DNA from: Posidonia oceanica
Taxonomy: Eukaryota > Streptophyta > Magnoliopsida > Alismatales > Posidoniaceae
Assembly: GCA_037176725.1 (NCBI GenBank)
Contig: JAZBRS010000075.1
Location: 77,502,001-77,566,000, forward strand
Length of the DNA: 64,000 nt
Direction of reading: 5' to 3'
A program made the translations under genes and the position numbers. The stretch's first letter is position 1. Every line of letters starts with the position of its first letter. This document shows, piece after piece, positions 10,681 through 21,799 of this stretch. The notes below the pieces were generated by a model that worked only from the letters and a program-made list of their open reading frames with translations, searched no databases and was not told the origin of the DNA.

Positions 10681-12793
10681 TAGGTTCTAGCCAAACTCTA
10701 GATACTAAGATGAATATAAAGAAGGACTAGAGGTAACAAGGTGAGTGTCAGAAGAGGTAAAGCCTCTATCGAGCGTCTTGTGATAGTAGTGAGGAGAGGG
10801 AGACACTAGTGGGAGAAAACGAGAACCAATAAGAGTAGATGAATCGCCTTCCTCAGACACCAAATCATTGGTATTGGATACGAGATCCTGAAAAGTGCTA
10901 TCAAGACGGTAGAATCGTATCTACGCATTTAATGCGTTAACGCATGTAGAGTTTTTTTGCAAGAAATTCAGGGCAATGGGAAGATGAATAGTCAAGGCAG
11001 CAAGAAGAAGAAAACGTCTGATCTTTGTTAGAGGGCATCAGAGCATTTAATGCTGCTGCATTACAAGGGAATATTAGATTTGATTGGGGAGTATTAAGAT
11101 AATTTAGACGCCTAACTTCGTCATGAAGGTCGGAATAATGAGGGTTTTTTTTATAAATCATCCAACATTGTATTCGAGGTGGCAGGAAAAGAGGGATACG
11201 AATCGTCTATCATTCCTTAAGATTTGGAATCCATTAATGCACACTTACTTTCCTGTGATGGAAAATCATCTCGACCACTGGAAGGGAGGCAGTTGCCAGA
11301 ACAGTGAGGAGGTGTCGCCGGAAAATCCCGTTGATAGCCTAAATCACCCAGGTCCTTTGATCTAGAAGATGGAGGGAGATTAGAAGAGTATGTCTCTGGC
11401 AAATAACCAATGACTAAATCCTTCTTGGCCGGAGAAACATGTGATTGTGCTAAGATAGAACCCAATGGCTCAAAAGAAAAAACATTCATTGGGTTAGAAG
11501 GAGATTGATCAAAAGAGGGTACTAAAGTATCAGTATTACTTAGAGTCCGAGAATTATGCTCTGAATCTCCCCCAACCACAACTAGCAATTGTGATATCTC
11601 AGACAAACCACCAATGATAGATGGATTTTTAGAACACAATGGGATACAAACATATGTATCATCATGATTTATCAAATCAGAGATTGTTGGAGCTACATCC
11701 GTCAAACAAGAACTAATAATACCATCTTCCAACGATTCAATTGCTATAGAGACAGAGGAAGAGTCAATAAAATTAGTACCCATCTGGTATTATCAGATAT
11801 TGTCTGAGACAAATCATGCAAGTCCAAAACCTGAAGTAAATTCTCTTCCAAATAGTTGGAAGGCAAAAGAGAAGAAGGTGGAAACGTATAGGGAATGGCT
11901 AGCTCATCTACCAGCTACATTTCGCCACCAATGTCCAGAATCTCAAAGAAGAGGGAAGGAGATGGGTAGAGATTCCCTCCAGCAGCCTAGTCCTCCATAG
12001 TGGAGGATAGAGCGCATTTTTCTGAAGAGAGTGAGGAAGAGAATGATAGAGGAGAAAGCCCCATTTTCTCTTCTCCTATGGAAAAATGCTCTTCATCAGA
12101 AGAGAAGTACGGAGAAGGAGATCTTACGGTTTTCATAGATAAGGAGGGAGAAGAAGACCATCTGCAATTAGACTTGAAGGAAGAAGAGGGAGAGAAGGAA
12201 GATAGGGTAACAGGAGAATCAGCTAGGAAGGAGACATCCATCGGTCTGAGGGGTGGCTGGATCAACTCGAGCCTCTGTCGAAAGCCAGCCTTATGCTTCA
12301 AACGTTAGATCTAGCAAGGCTCCTTCTTCGCCATTGCATATTCTTAAGAGATCGTCGACAAATGAGCGCGATCGGCCGACACCTAACGAGATCGCAACGG
12401 AGAGTAAAGTTTTTTTTGTAGAGAATGACTTTATTATACCTTATGTTTTAACCTTGGAATTTTCAGCACTTGATTTATTTTATATCAATTACGCTTTAAA
12501 TAAACAAAGGCTTTTGAAAAATTAAAACACTTGTATGACTTTCGAATTTAAAAAAGAAGAAGAAGTAGGAGGACAAAATGTAGAACTTGGAGAGAAACCG
12601 ATACTCCACTCTCCACATGCCTCCATGCGCTTTTACATCCCGCACCCCACACCCCCCCACCCCCCTCTCCAAATTCTTTCCATTCGTCTTCTTCCCTCTT
12701 ACCAGTCTACCCTAAAACCCCAATCTCCCTTTCCCTATTCTTCTTCTTCTTCTTCTTCTACTCCTCTGAAATGTTACCTTGTTCTGGTCGGTA

Positions 12794-13462
12794 ATGGGGC
12801 TTCGGAGCAACAAGCCCGCTCCCTCCCCCTCCTCTGCGCACCCCTGCGCCCAGCTCCGAGCGGCGTACCACGATTGCTTCAACAGGTGCTGTCAATTCCC
12901 GAAAATCCTGTTCTCTCAATTGCTCTTTCCCAGATGATTGTGATTCGTTGCAGTGGTTCTCCCGTTGTTAGTTGTTTGCAATTGATCTCGGTGGTGGTGA
13001 TCGTGGAGAACTGCAGGTGGTACTCGGAGAAGTTCTCCAAAGGGCAGTGGGACAAAGAGGAGTGCGTCTCTGAGTGGGAGAAGTACAGGGCCTGCCTTGC
13101 TGTAAGATCCCCTTTTTTGTATTTAATGGGACCAGGATGTCTTGAAAAAAAAAGGAACTTTGGTTCTTCATGATGACTTGCTGGTGATGATTATACTGTT
13201 TGTTCATCTTATAACTAGGGTGTTTTCTGGGTTGCTGAATTTATCGTTGTTTATGGATTTTTGTGTTTGATGGGATCATGATGTTTTGAGAAAGATTGGG
13301 GATTTGGGTTATTTTGGTGTGGCTTGGTAGTGATGAATCTGTCATTCTTGATGGCAGCAACATTTGGAAGATAAAAACTTAAGCCGACTTTTGCTGGAAG
13401 CGGAAGCTGCTGAATTTTTGACGAGGGATGATTCGAAGAGTGCTGACCGTGCTTCCCGCTGA
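12794..13462 (+). CDS. Twin CX9C protein, TRIAP1/Mdm35-like (UPF0203 family)
   Basis: Three exons, 12794-12885, 13017-13101 and 13358-13462, joined by GT-AG introns, give exactly 93 residues. Cys18 and Cys28 form one CX9C motif and Cys47 and Cys57 the second. The core FNRWYSEKFSKGQWDKEEC is strongly conserved in the plant members of this family. TRIAP1/Mdm35 proteins are small, disulfide-stabilised and located in the mitochondrial intermembrane space, where they partner PRELI/Ups lipid-transfer proteins; that role is inferred here from family. The start was chosen because the ATG at 12794 is in frame with the first CX9C, and the length fits the family. A pyrimidine-rich leader with a (TTC)n run at 12,738-12,760 precedes it. 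The upstream neighbour is LINE debris; the downstream region has no gene. Confidence 0.9.
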
Positions 13463-16190
13463 GTGTCACTTTTCACGTTGCTCGAAGGTGCTGCTTCTTG
13501 AATCTCTTTTGTAATTTGTGAACAGAATTAACTTGTTGGTGGGTTTTTCTTTTCTCGTTGCTGATAAATATGTAATGTATGGGTTGCATTAATCTGCCAA
13601 ATATGCTTATGTTTTTCAGTTCTTATTTTGATGTTTCGATTCAATCCTCCGTGTTTACAGTTGACATTCACTTGAAATTTAGAATAGTATTCTCATTCCC
13701 TAATTTAGAGCCTTTGGCTCTGGTTGTGACCAAACCGTCTATCTGACAATGTTGCTTAGTTCAGTTCCAAACAATCCGGTAAGTGTTTATGTAACTTACT
13801 ACTACAAATTTATCTTTCTGATTATGTTTCAATTATGGACCATACATAATACATTACAGTCTCTGTCATAACATTAATAGTGTGGTTGCTCACTTAGTTC
13901 AGCTTGCTACTTGCTGGCTTTTCAGTGTGGTTGGTATCTCAGTATTTTTGGAGACTTGGTGCAGTAACGAGCAGTAAGACTGTTTTAAAAATTGTCTTCT
14001 CCTTTTTACTGTATATTTTTCTTCCTTCCTTTCTTCCCTAAAATGATAAAAAAGGGGTTCACTACTTCACTCTGCATTTTTGCTATATGTTAGCAGGTCA
14101 TACTATAATTTGTAGTACTTTTTGTTCTGCTGCAAATCTTATCATTTATCAATCTGAGTAAGCAATCTGAAGTTGATCCAGGTTAAGGTGGCAATCTTGG
14201 TTTCTTGACATCTTGTTCTATTTAGAAATGAATGATACCATTTATCCAGCATTCTGTTATATCCGGATGTTGCACTTATATTCTCATAATCATCTGTCTC
14301 CCAAAGCCTGGTTCATATTCCGAAAATGGCAGTTACCCAAAGTGACCATTCTCAAGCACAAATCTGCACTTTCAGGCTAACTGTGCAAGACTTTTACCAT
14401 GGTACTAGAACTTGTATTCAAAAGCTATAAATTGGGCTGCAGAAAATAATGATTCTAATATAATTTTCTGTAAAAGTCTATGTCAAATCCAGAATCCTAT
14501 ATCTTTCTAGTAAGTGAAATCAAGATATATACTAGAACTTTATAATGGTGGTTTGGTAGAAAAAAAATACATGTGTGGTAGTTCATTTTGGGGCTGATAT
14601 TTAATTTTATAACAATTCCTATGTACGCCCTTTTCTTGATGTGTCTTGTTTGCCAGATTTTAATTCAATATTTTTTATTCGTTTAGGCTAAACACAATGG
14701 ACTGCAAAAGAGAATAATTGATGTCGTCGGTTAGATTTAGGAGCTAGGATCGCAATCTCACTTGTCTCAACACCGTGCTTTAATGGTCCCAAACTTAACT
14801 CCTGCTGAACAAAGGGACATAAAATTTAAAAACTGCAAAAGTACAAGAACAAGTAATTAAGGAATTGTATGTTGGACAAGATAACTGCATATGCATAAAA
14901 ATGAAGTATTGACATGGTAAACTTAATGAGCATATTGGTGGGGTTTTAGTGTCTTGTGTTACAGTGTTTGGAGAAAAAAAACACAACTCTGACACTTAGG
15001 TTTGACTGCACGTATTTTTATTATGTAATATGGACCACGAAAGCCTTGTAAAGTTTACATTGCATGGGCAGTCTAACATAAATGAATATATGAAACATAA
15101 CTCCGGCAATTAGGTTGACAACACATATTTTATTATGTAGCATGAACCATGACCGCCTTGTAAAATCTGTGTTGTGTGGGCAGTCTGTCCAGCACACAAA
15201 TGAATATGTATTCCTTTTCGAGTCAGGTCTAGATGTACATGAACATTCTTGTTGAAAAAGGAGAGTGACTAACCCTTTTTAAACTTGAGAGTAAAGAAGA
15301 ACTCTCCCTCTTTCTGGATGATGGCATTGCCAAATCGCTTAAACTCCCGTTTCTATATTTTGTGTATATGATTTCTTGTATTTGTGTTCTCACCTGCAAC
15401 ATGTAATAAAATATGCCTCATGAGGAAACAAGTTTGTTTCTGACATTAGATTTTTGTACTGCATTTATTTGGAAGCTATGTGTATTTTAAGATTTTTTAT
15501 TATTTAGGAGGACCAAGGAAAGAACATGCCAAACCTACGTTTCATACACTAGTGCGAGCAAGAAGATGAAGTTTCCATGAAGAAGGTGAACAAACTGTGG
15601 GTCTGAAGTAATTTACTAAAGTAGACTTCAATTATAACAGGAGCAGTGTCTTACTCAAGAAACTAGTAAATTTGGTATCTTTTGTATTATTTCAGTGTTA
15701 CCTGCAGTATAAGATTGTGGAGAAAGGCAAATCTTGACACCATACGAGGACACAGTGACTTGTATCTCTACAATATTCTTTGAGAGAGCTTTGATTTTAG
15801 TCGAGGTGGATATATTGGAGTTAAGTATTGAGTATTCTATCTGTGATTTCTAATCTACAATTTGGAGTAATTCTAGCCTTAACGTCTGGTTTGAAATGGT
15901 TTGAAATATGTAATGTAATTTTTTCCTTTTGGTGTAGTTGTGATGAAATAAGCATCCTAACTTGAAAAGGAAAAGGAAATGCAAGAGCAGGCATTCTTGT
16001 GTTTAGTTTCTTCCAACATATTAATGTGGAGGTCGGATTCAACGCCGAAATTAGAAAGCAAAAACTTTGGGAATCCCTTTATATTTTAAGCCCACCACTT
16101 TCTTTAGAAATTCATTACTAGCATATTATCATAAACATTGGGTTCATTTGTTTGGTTGTTTTGGTTTTTTAAATAATCTCTGTTGTAAGT
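13463..16190. other. AT-rich intergenic stretch, no gene seen
   Basis: I find no credible coding frame here. The first few hundred bases probably include the 3' UTR of the twin CX9C gene. The only structure seen is the 114-bp duplication at 14985-15212. Confidence 0.6.
14985..15212. repeat. Diverged 114-bp tandem duplication
   Basis: 14985-15098 and 15099-about 15212 share AACTC..GGC/ACA..TTAGGTT, TTTTATTATGTA and GGGCAGTCT in the same order and spacing, with many substitutions. It is an old local duplication of non-coding DNA. Confidence 0.75.
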
Positions 16191-17470
16191 GGTTCATAGG
16201 TTTTTTTTTGGAATGAAAAAAATCATGTTTGGTAAATTCATTTGTTTGTTTTTTTGGTGTATTATGGGTCTTTTTGTTGACTTTTTTTCTCATACTGTGA
16301 AAAAACTTCATTTTATTGTGTTTTTTTCTCAGGTTCAAAAAAAGGTCTCAATTTACAAGTTACATCTTACAATTGAAAAAAAAATCAATTTCTTTTGGTT
16401 TAGAGTAATTTTCTTAATGGTACTTTCAACTATATTTGATTTTGGCTTTTGGCTTTAGTATCCTCAATTATAAAATCATTCACTTTGGTATCTTTAATTT
16501 TTAAATTTTTTTATTTTAAAATAGTTATAATAATAGCATTATAATATGAAATGGATTGATTGTTATGCCTTTCTTACTTTCTTTTTCTACTTTCCTCTTC
16601 TTTCTTCCTCTTCTTTCTTTTCCTTCTACTATTTCTCACTCCAAACCCGTGCTTCACCCCGACGACTATTCCAAGCATGATGAAGAGGGCAAGCAGTTCC
16701 TTGGAAAGCTTAGATTTCTTCGATTGAGAAGTGCAAGATGGAAGGTTGATGATGCTTTGGTTTAAGGAGCAGAGGTCGTGATTCAACAAGAAGCTCTTGT
16801 CGTATGCTACATTATGCTACATTCTCCAATTACAACGGGATCGTGCCAGCGAGAGAGTTGGAGGAGAGGTTGACCATCCGACGGGATCGTGCTTAATTAC
16901 TAATTAATCACCAACCTGAGTGGTAAGATCGATAAGCAAGGATACAAAGAAGGAGATGTTCTTCTTGTAGAAAACCTTGACAGCAGAAACAATATGGATG
17001 GCATAAACACTCCCAGCCCTGGAGTTGGTGAAGATGGTGATGAGCACATGCTCCTTCACGTTGAAAGACCCGGATTCAAGGTGAATTCGTACCTCTTCCC
17101 TTTGAAGAACATGCGGGAAGTGATGGTTCTTGCCATGAGGTGGCTTAGAGGGATGATGGCGATATGGACTGAGATGGAGGTGATGGTCAATGGCTCCTTC
17201 TTGTACCAGAAAAACTGGTTAAGGAGAGGAAGACGTAGGAGACCGTGTCCAATAACCACATGTGAAAGGTAAGGATCGGGATCGTTGGGTCATCTATGAT
17301 TGGGATCGTAAGTGCCACTTGCTTGATCGAAGAGTTCTCCAATGGTGGTGACGGTGGAGGCGATGGAAACGATGATATTTGGTCACTGTCATCTTCCTCC
17401 CTTAGAACTGTAGGTGAAAATTAAGCACAGTTGATGATGACGATAATGATGTTGAGGAGGAAGAGAAGAT
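16191..17470. other. Unassigned sequence, T-rich then purine-rich
   Basis: 16,140-16,530 is T-rich and repetitive. 16,550-17,450 has short frames (for example 16994-17272) of uncertain origin, with no motif I can name. I make no gene call. Confidence 0.5.
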
Positions 17471-17479
17471 GTTTTGATT

Positions 17480-18155
17480 TGTGTTCTTTGTTGGCAAAAT
17501 TGCCATATCTCTATTTTAATGATAACAAAACATATTTGTTTGCTAAGTTTTCTCAATAGGTTAAGGAAGAATGATCATGAACCTTGAAAGATAGAAGAAG
17601 AAGAAATGAACCAAGAAGAAGTTTATATGCAAACAAGTCAAATCTATTGAAGATCGAAGATCAAGTTTCTATTATTCATGCAAATGTAATATTTTGTATT
17701 CTAATAACTTGTAATGATCTTCCAAAGATAGAGAAAATAGGAACACAAATCACAGGAGATAACGATAAGAAGAATAGACTAGAAATAGGCTTAAGGGTAA
17801 AATCGGCATACGGATTTTCATCGGTATACCGAAGAGGTTTTTGGGTCCAATAGCAAATGGGCCGGAAGAAAAAGAAATTCAGAAAACACGTTGAAAACGG
17901 CACACTGATATATTTCAGCATACCGTTTCTGGAGTATGCATTTGGCATACCGTTCCAGAATGGCATTCCGTTTTGCTCGTGTGTTGCACATATAGCTTGG
18001 CAAAACGGTACTCCGAAATATTTCGGCGTACCAATTTTACTAGTCGTTTCTAAATGTTGGGGAGATTTTCTAGCCGTTAGGCACACTCCATATCTTGATG
18101 TTTTTCTATAAATAGGACCCCAAACATCCCAACAAGGAAAAGAGACATAGCCCAT
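17480..18155 (+). repeat. Unclassified LTR-like repeat fragment with palindromic motif cluster
   Basis: From about 17,480 (GATAACAAAACATATTTG) the sequence looks like the left part of an LTR-type element. At 17,815-18,035 it carries units such as CGGTATACCG, GCATACCG, GGCATACCGTTCCAG, GGCATTCCG and CGGTACTCCGAAATATTTCGG. A strong TATA-like CTATAAATAGG follows at about 18,105-18,115. The unit stops where hAT-derived sequence begins (about 18,160). No terminal repeats were found, so the class is open. Confidence 0.45.
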
Positions 18156-18159
18156 GTCT

Positions 18160-20065
18160 TTTAATTTTTCTGAAAATAAAAGATTTGAAAGTTATGTACA
18201 AAATTATTTTAACCCACAATTTAAAGGTCATTCTAGGAATACCACTAAAAATATAATTTGTAAAACATTTAAAAAAGATAAAGAATTTTTAATTTGAATG
18301 TTTTATAGTTTATTATATAAAATATCATTAACTTATAATGTTTGAATAGGTCTTAATAATTTTCCTTACTTATGTTTAACTACACATTGGATAGACATAA
18401 AATGGAATTTACAAAAAAGATTAATTGCTTTTAGACTTTTTGATCATTTACATACTGGTAAAGCAATAGTAAATATTATTGAAGATATTACTAAAGAAAT
18501 TAAAATATATAATAAAATTAATACAATATCTTTTGATTTTGCTTCTAATAATAATGTTGCAATAGGAATATTAAAAAGAAATTTAAAACCACTATTAAAT
18601 GGTGATTTATTACATTGTAGGTGTTGTAGCCATATTTTAAATTTAATTGTACAAGAATGTATAGATTGTATTAAGTCATATATAGAAAATATAAGAGTAG
18701 CTATTTTATTTATTCAAACATCACCTAAAAGATTTCAAGAATTTAGATATTTATGTGTAGAACAATGTTTAAAATCTAAAAAATTTAAATTAGATGTTCA
18801 ACATATATGGAACTCAACATATGATATGTTAACTTCATGTTTATCTTATAGTAACATAATTACAATATATTATAATGCAATATCTAATTATTTATTAAAT
18901 GATGAAGATTGGCATAATACTAGCATAATTTATACATTTTTAGAACCATTTTATACTGTAAGTAATCAATTATTTGGTCAATATTACTAGTTCTCTAGTT
19001 TTAGTCAATTTATTTAATATTACAAATATTTTTCAACAATATAGAGCTTTCACAAAATTTAAAAATATTATTGAAGTGATGGAAGAAAAATACAATAGTT
19101 ATTGAGATGAGCCTCCAGTATGGACATGTTTAGCATTAATCATGGATCTTAGGTATAAATTAGTTAATTATATGGTACCTATAGATGATATTTTTAGTAA
19201 CACGAATAAAAATAAAAGAATAGATGAATTTAATAAAATAATTAAGGAAACTTTATATGCATAATTTGAAGAATATGTTACAAATTATTGTGAAAGTAGT
19301 TATAGTGTTCATACATCTAGTTTTGTAGGAATACATAGTAATAATAGTAGTGATAGTTCATTTTGGAGTAAATTAAATAAGAAAAAAGAAAAATACGTAA
19401 AATCAACAACTAATAATGAATTAGAAAATTATTTAGAAAATGAGCTTGCTATCAGTGATCTTGAAATTTATAACTTAGATGTATTAAAATGATGATCTAG
19501 TACTGCAGTTAGGTTTTCTATAGTTTTTAGAATGGTTAAAGATTTATTAACGATTTCGACGTCTACTGTGGTGTTGGAGTTTGCATTTTCTGCAGGTAAA
19601 AGAGTTTTAAGTGGTAGAATGTGTAAATTATCCGAAAAATCTGTGGAAGCCTCTGTGTGCTCGAATGATTAGTATGATGCAGTTGATCATCTTCAAAACT
19701 TAAATTTAAACGACGAATCAGAGGACGATGAGACATCAACTTCAACGAGGACGGAAGCTTCTACTAATGATTAATGAATATGAATAGATTTTTTTGTAAA
19801 ATTTTTAATTTATATTAATATAATAATTGTTAATTTAAAAATGTAAAATGTTGAATATCTGATGTATTTTTCAAGTTTTTTTATGTATACATTAATTATT
19901 TAATAATAATAATTTTTTAAAATTTTAAAAAAAGAATCAGTCCAACGGACCGATCGAGCCCACGGTCCAGTCCAATAGTGGGCCGTAGACTCTGGACAAC
20001 CGACCCAGCTCGGTCCACACCCGTCCAGGCCTATTGTTTTTCGGTCCGTCCGATTTACGTGTCTA
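18160..20065 (+). mobile_element. hAT element, 5'-truncated copy
   Basis: It is collinear with 24,078-25,985 of the hAT copy further right, at obvious nucleotide similarity. The right terminus CGATTTACGTGTCTA matches the terminus of that copy (CGATTTACATGTCTA). The left terminal inverted repeat, the BED zinc finger and the first quarter of the element are absent, and no partner of the following octamer GAAGAGAT was found upstream. Subterminal GGTCC/GGCC-type repeats are visible at 19,930-20,050. Confidence 0.85.
18163..19774 (+). pseudogene. hAT transposase remnant
   Basis: Translation pieces parallel the transposase at 23,693-25,713: ENKRFESYVQNYFNPQFKGH, a DUF4413-like/core region with many stops, and the C-terminal hAT dimerisation domain (AFSAGKRVLSGRMCKLSEKS) ending at the TAA at 19,772-19,774. 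Stops and frameshifts are more numerous than in the other copy. It is not functional. Confidence 0.85.
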
Positions 20066-20106
20066 GAAGAGATATTGTGTCATATCAAGAACATACAGTG
20101 AATTGT

Positions 20107-20112
20107 TTGACT
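20107..20112 (+). promoter_or_regulatory. W-box-like TTGACT upstream of the WRKY gene
   Basis: TTGACT matches the W-box consensus TTGACY and lies about 420 bp upstream of the WRKY start, just 42 bp beyond the hAT terminus. A second TTGAC core occurs near 20,192. WRKY genes are often auto- or cross-regulated through such sites; a functional role here is inference. Confidence 0.35.
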
Positions 20113-20529
20113 ACTCTAGGATGTAAGAAAAATACCCTGGGTCCCATTCTGTGTGAAATGGGAGAATTCGAGGATTTTTCCTCCTGAGTGCCGCACTTCT
20201 TTGACACTTTTTGGCACCACCCGGGTCTGGTAATAAAAAAACCCCATCTAGAACGACACAACGACACAAAGATTTACCCTGTCCTTTTTATAGCTGTCTT
20301 ATGCAGCAAGACTTGGGGCTTGTCAACCCCTACGCAGCCACGCTGCTGAGGTACACCATCCACATACAACTGAACTTAAGTTTCGATGGTGTCGTTATCT
20401 GGAGCTCTCTTGGAAGCAGCAAGCATGTCCAGTCCTTGTTAGCAAATTATATTACGGTACCATCATTTAAATTTGGTGGGTTGGAGCTGGAGCTGGAGCC
20501 TGTGCTTCTTTTCTCAGGGGACACCATTG

Positions 20530-21125
20530 ATGGCTTCTCAATCCACCCTCCAACTGTCGGGCCATATGGAGTTTGAAGAACTTGATGTATCCGACTTCTT
20601 GAATTGGGACGATGAAGAGCTTCAAATGGACCTTGGAGCTCCAGCTCCTGCAATGATCAGTAGCGGCGACCCAGTTGTCCAAAGCATTAATGAGTCAGCA
20701 CGTCTAGTCATCCATCATTTTGTGCTCATTGTTTAGATAATTCTGGACTATATATGTAGAGGTTAATATATTTGAAAGTAGTTTCAATCTTCAATTTGAT
20801 GTTTGCAGTGGACAGAAGCAGCAGAGAGTTGCCTTCCAAATAAAAAGTGAGGTGGACGTGTTGGATGACGGATACAAATGGCGGAAGTACGGGAAGAAGA
20901 AAGTGAAGGGCAACTCAAACCCAAGGTAAGTTGGGAGAGAAATTTGACTACTGAAACATACGTTGTAATTAATAAAGATGTACTCAGCAACTTGATTGCA
21001 ATGGCAGGAACTACTACCGGTGCTCGAGAAAAGGATGCAGTGTCAAGAAGAGAGTTCAACGGGACCAGAAGGACGCCTGCTTTGTGGTGGTTGAGTACGA
21101 GGGCAGGCACAACCATGAGCAATAA
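20530..21125 (+). CDS. WRKY: WRKY transcription factor, group IIc, WRKYGKK variant (WRKY50/51-like)
   Basis: The last two exons are clear: about 20,809-20,925 and 21,008-21,125, separated by a GT-AG intron. They encode [16 protein letters not shown], the zinc finger C-x4-C (CSRKGC) and HNH (GRHNHEQ, then stop). The intron falls after NSNPR, the position typical of most WRKY domains. WRKYGKK rather than WRKYGQK, plus [16 protein letters not shown] upstream, place it with WRKY50/51/59. These act in the nucleus, often in jasmonate/salicylate defence responses, and prefer modified W-boxes. Exon 1 (from the ATG at 20,530) encodes an acidic N-terminus, [20 protein letters not shown]. The obvious donor (20,702) leaves the wrong phase for the acceptor at 20,808. 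A weaker GT after AATGA (near 20,692) would restore it; otherwise the gene carries a frameshift. The hAT terminus lies 465 bp upstream. Confidence 0.82.
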
Positions 21126-21436
21126 TTGGAGACGACGATGCTCTGTAGGGTTTCCGAGTAACCTGTGTTTAACGTAGCTTCCTCGGAGAATAATTGGCAG
21201 TTGGAAGAAGTTTGGGGTCTCCATCTGTTGTATGTTTTGGAATCTGTATTTCTTAATTCGAACGATATGTATTAAAGATATTGGTGGAGTTCGATTATAC
21301 TGTTTTAGTGATCTTCCTAGGCTTGTCGTCGGCTAGAGACGAGTAAAATAGTTTCCGCGCGTTTAGGCATAAATATGACTTGAGTTTTGATGATTTTGGT
21401 ATTTATAAGAGAGGCCCTACGGTTCATCCCACCTGG

Positions 21437-21795
21437 TGATCACCATTTTCGTTGTTCCACCACCTCCTCTCGATCCCCGACGATCGACCTCGAGAAGGCC
21501 TTCAACGCCCCGACCTGGACCTACGTCCGCGACACGAAGGAGGCCATGGCCTCCACCCCGGCGGACGTGAAGGACTGCCCCAGGTCCTACGAGTTCGTGG
21601 TCGATGTGCCGGGGGTGCGGTCGGGGGACAACTAGGTGCAGGTGAAGGAAGGGAACGTGCTGGTTATCAGCGGGGAGAGGAAGAGGAAGGAGCCGGGAAG
21701 TGGGTGGTGGTGGGTGGGGCGAGTACGCGGGTCGAGAAGGTGCCACCACCCGAGCCGAAGACCATCGAGGTCAAGGTTGCTGATGTAACACCACT
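21437..21795 (+). pseudogene. Class II cytosolic small heat-shock protein pseudogene
   Basis: It is a GC-rich island in AT-rich DNA. Pieces in shifting frames match class II sHSPs: [69 protein letters not shown], and the C-terminal tail PPPEPKTIEVKVA. There is a frameshift after the N-terminal piece, a stop in place of a residue after RSGDN (21,633-21,635), and roughly 60 residues of the alpha-crystallin domain are deleted between GERKRKE and the tail. No intron is seen, but class II sHSP genes usually lack introns, so retroposition cannot be inferred. Intact versions are heat-induced chaperones; this one cannot be. Confidence 0.85.
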
Positions 21796-21799
21796 GAGG

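Larger units (their letters stand above)
7753..12340 (-). mobile_element. L1-like LINE, 5' half (ORF1 and ORF2 endonuclease), degenerate
   Basis: This is the 5' part of the LINE whose RT is at 1-767. On the minus strand from right to left it holds a low-complexity ORF1 N-terminus (about 11,000-12,334; the first possible ATG at 12,332-12,334 is followed by an early stop), a zinc-knuckle region, a DUF4283-like domain and then the ORF2 endonuclease. Frames are broken by stops and shifts throughout. A 405-bp segment has been duplicated in tandem (8881-9684). The 5' boundary near 12,340 is approximate because no TSD partner is in the window. Confidence 0.8.

Noticed and set aside
12000..12308. 102-codon acidic plus-strand frame
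   Set aside because: It is antisense to the LINE ORF1 N-terminus, and the acidic bias comes from GA-rich sequence.
16189..16458. 89-codon Phe/Leu-rich frame
   Set aside because: T-rich repetitive DNA, no family resemblance.
16994..17272. Resemblance of DEHMLLHVERPGFK to an organellar small heat-shock protein
   Set aside because: Only a short phrase matches, the rest does not follow the alpha-crystallin fold pattern, and no second motif was found.
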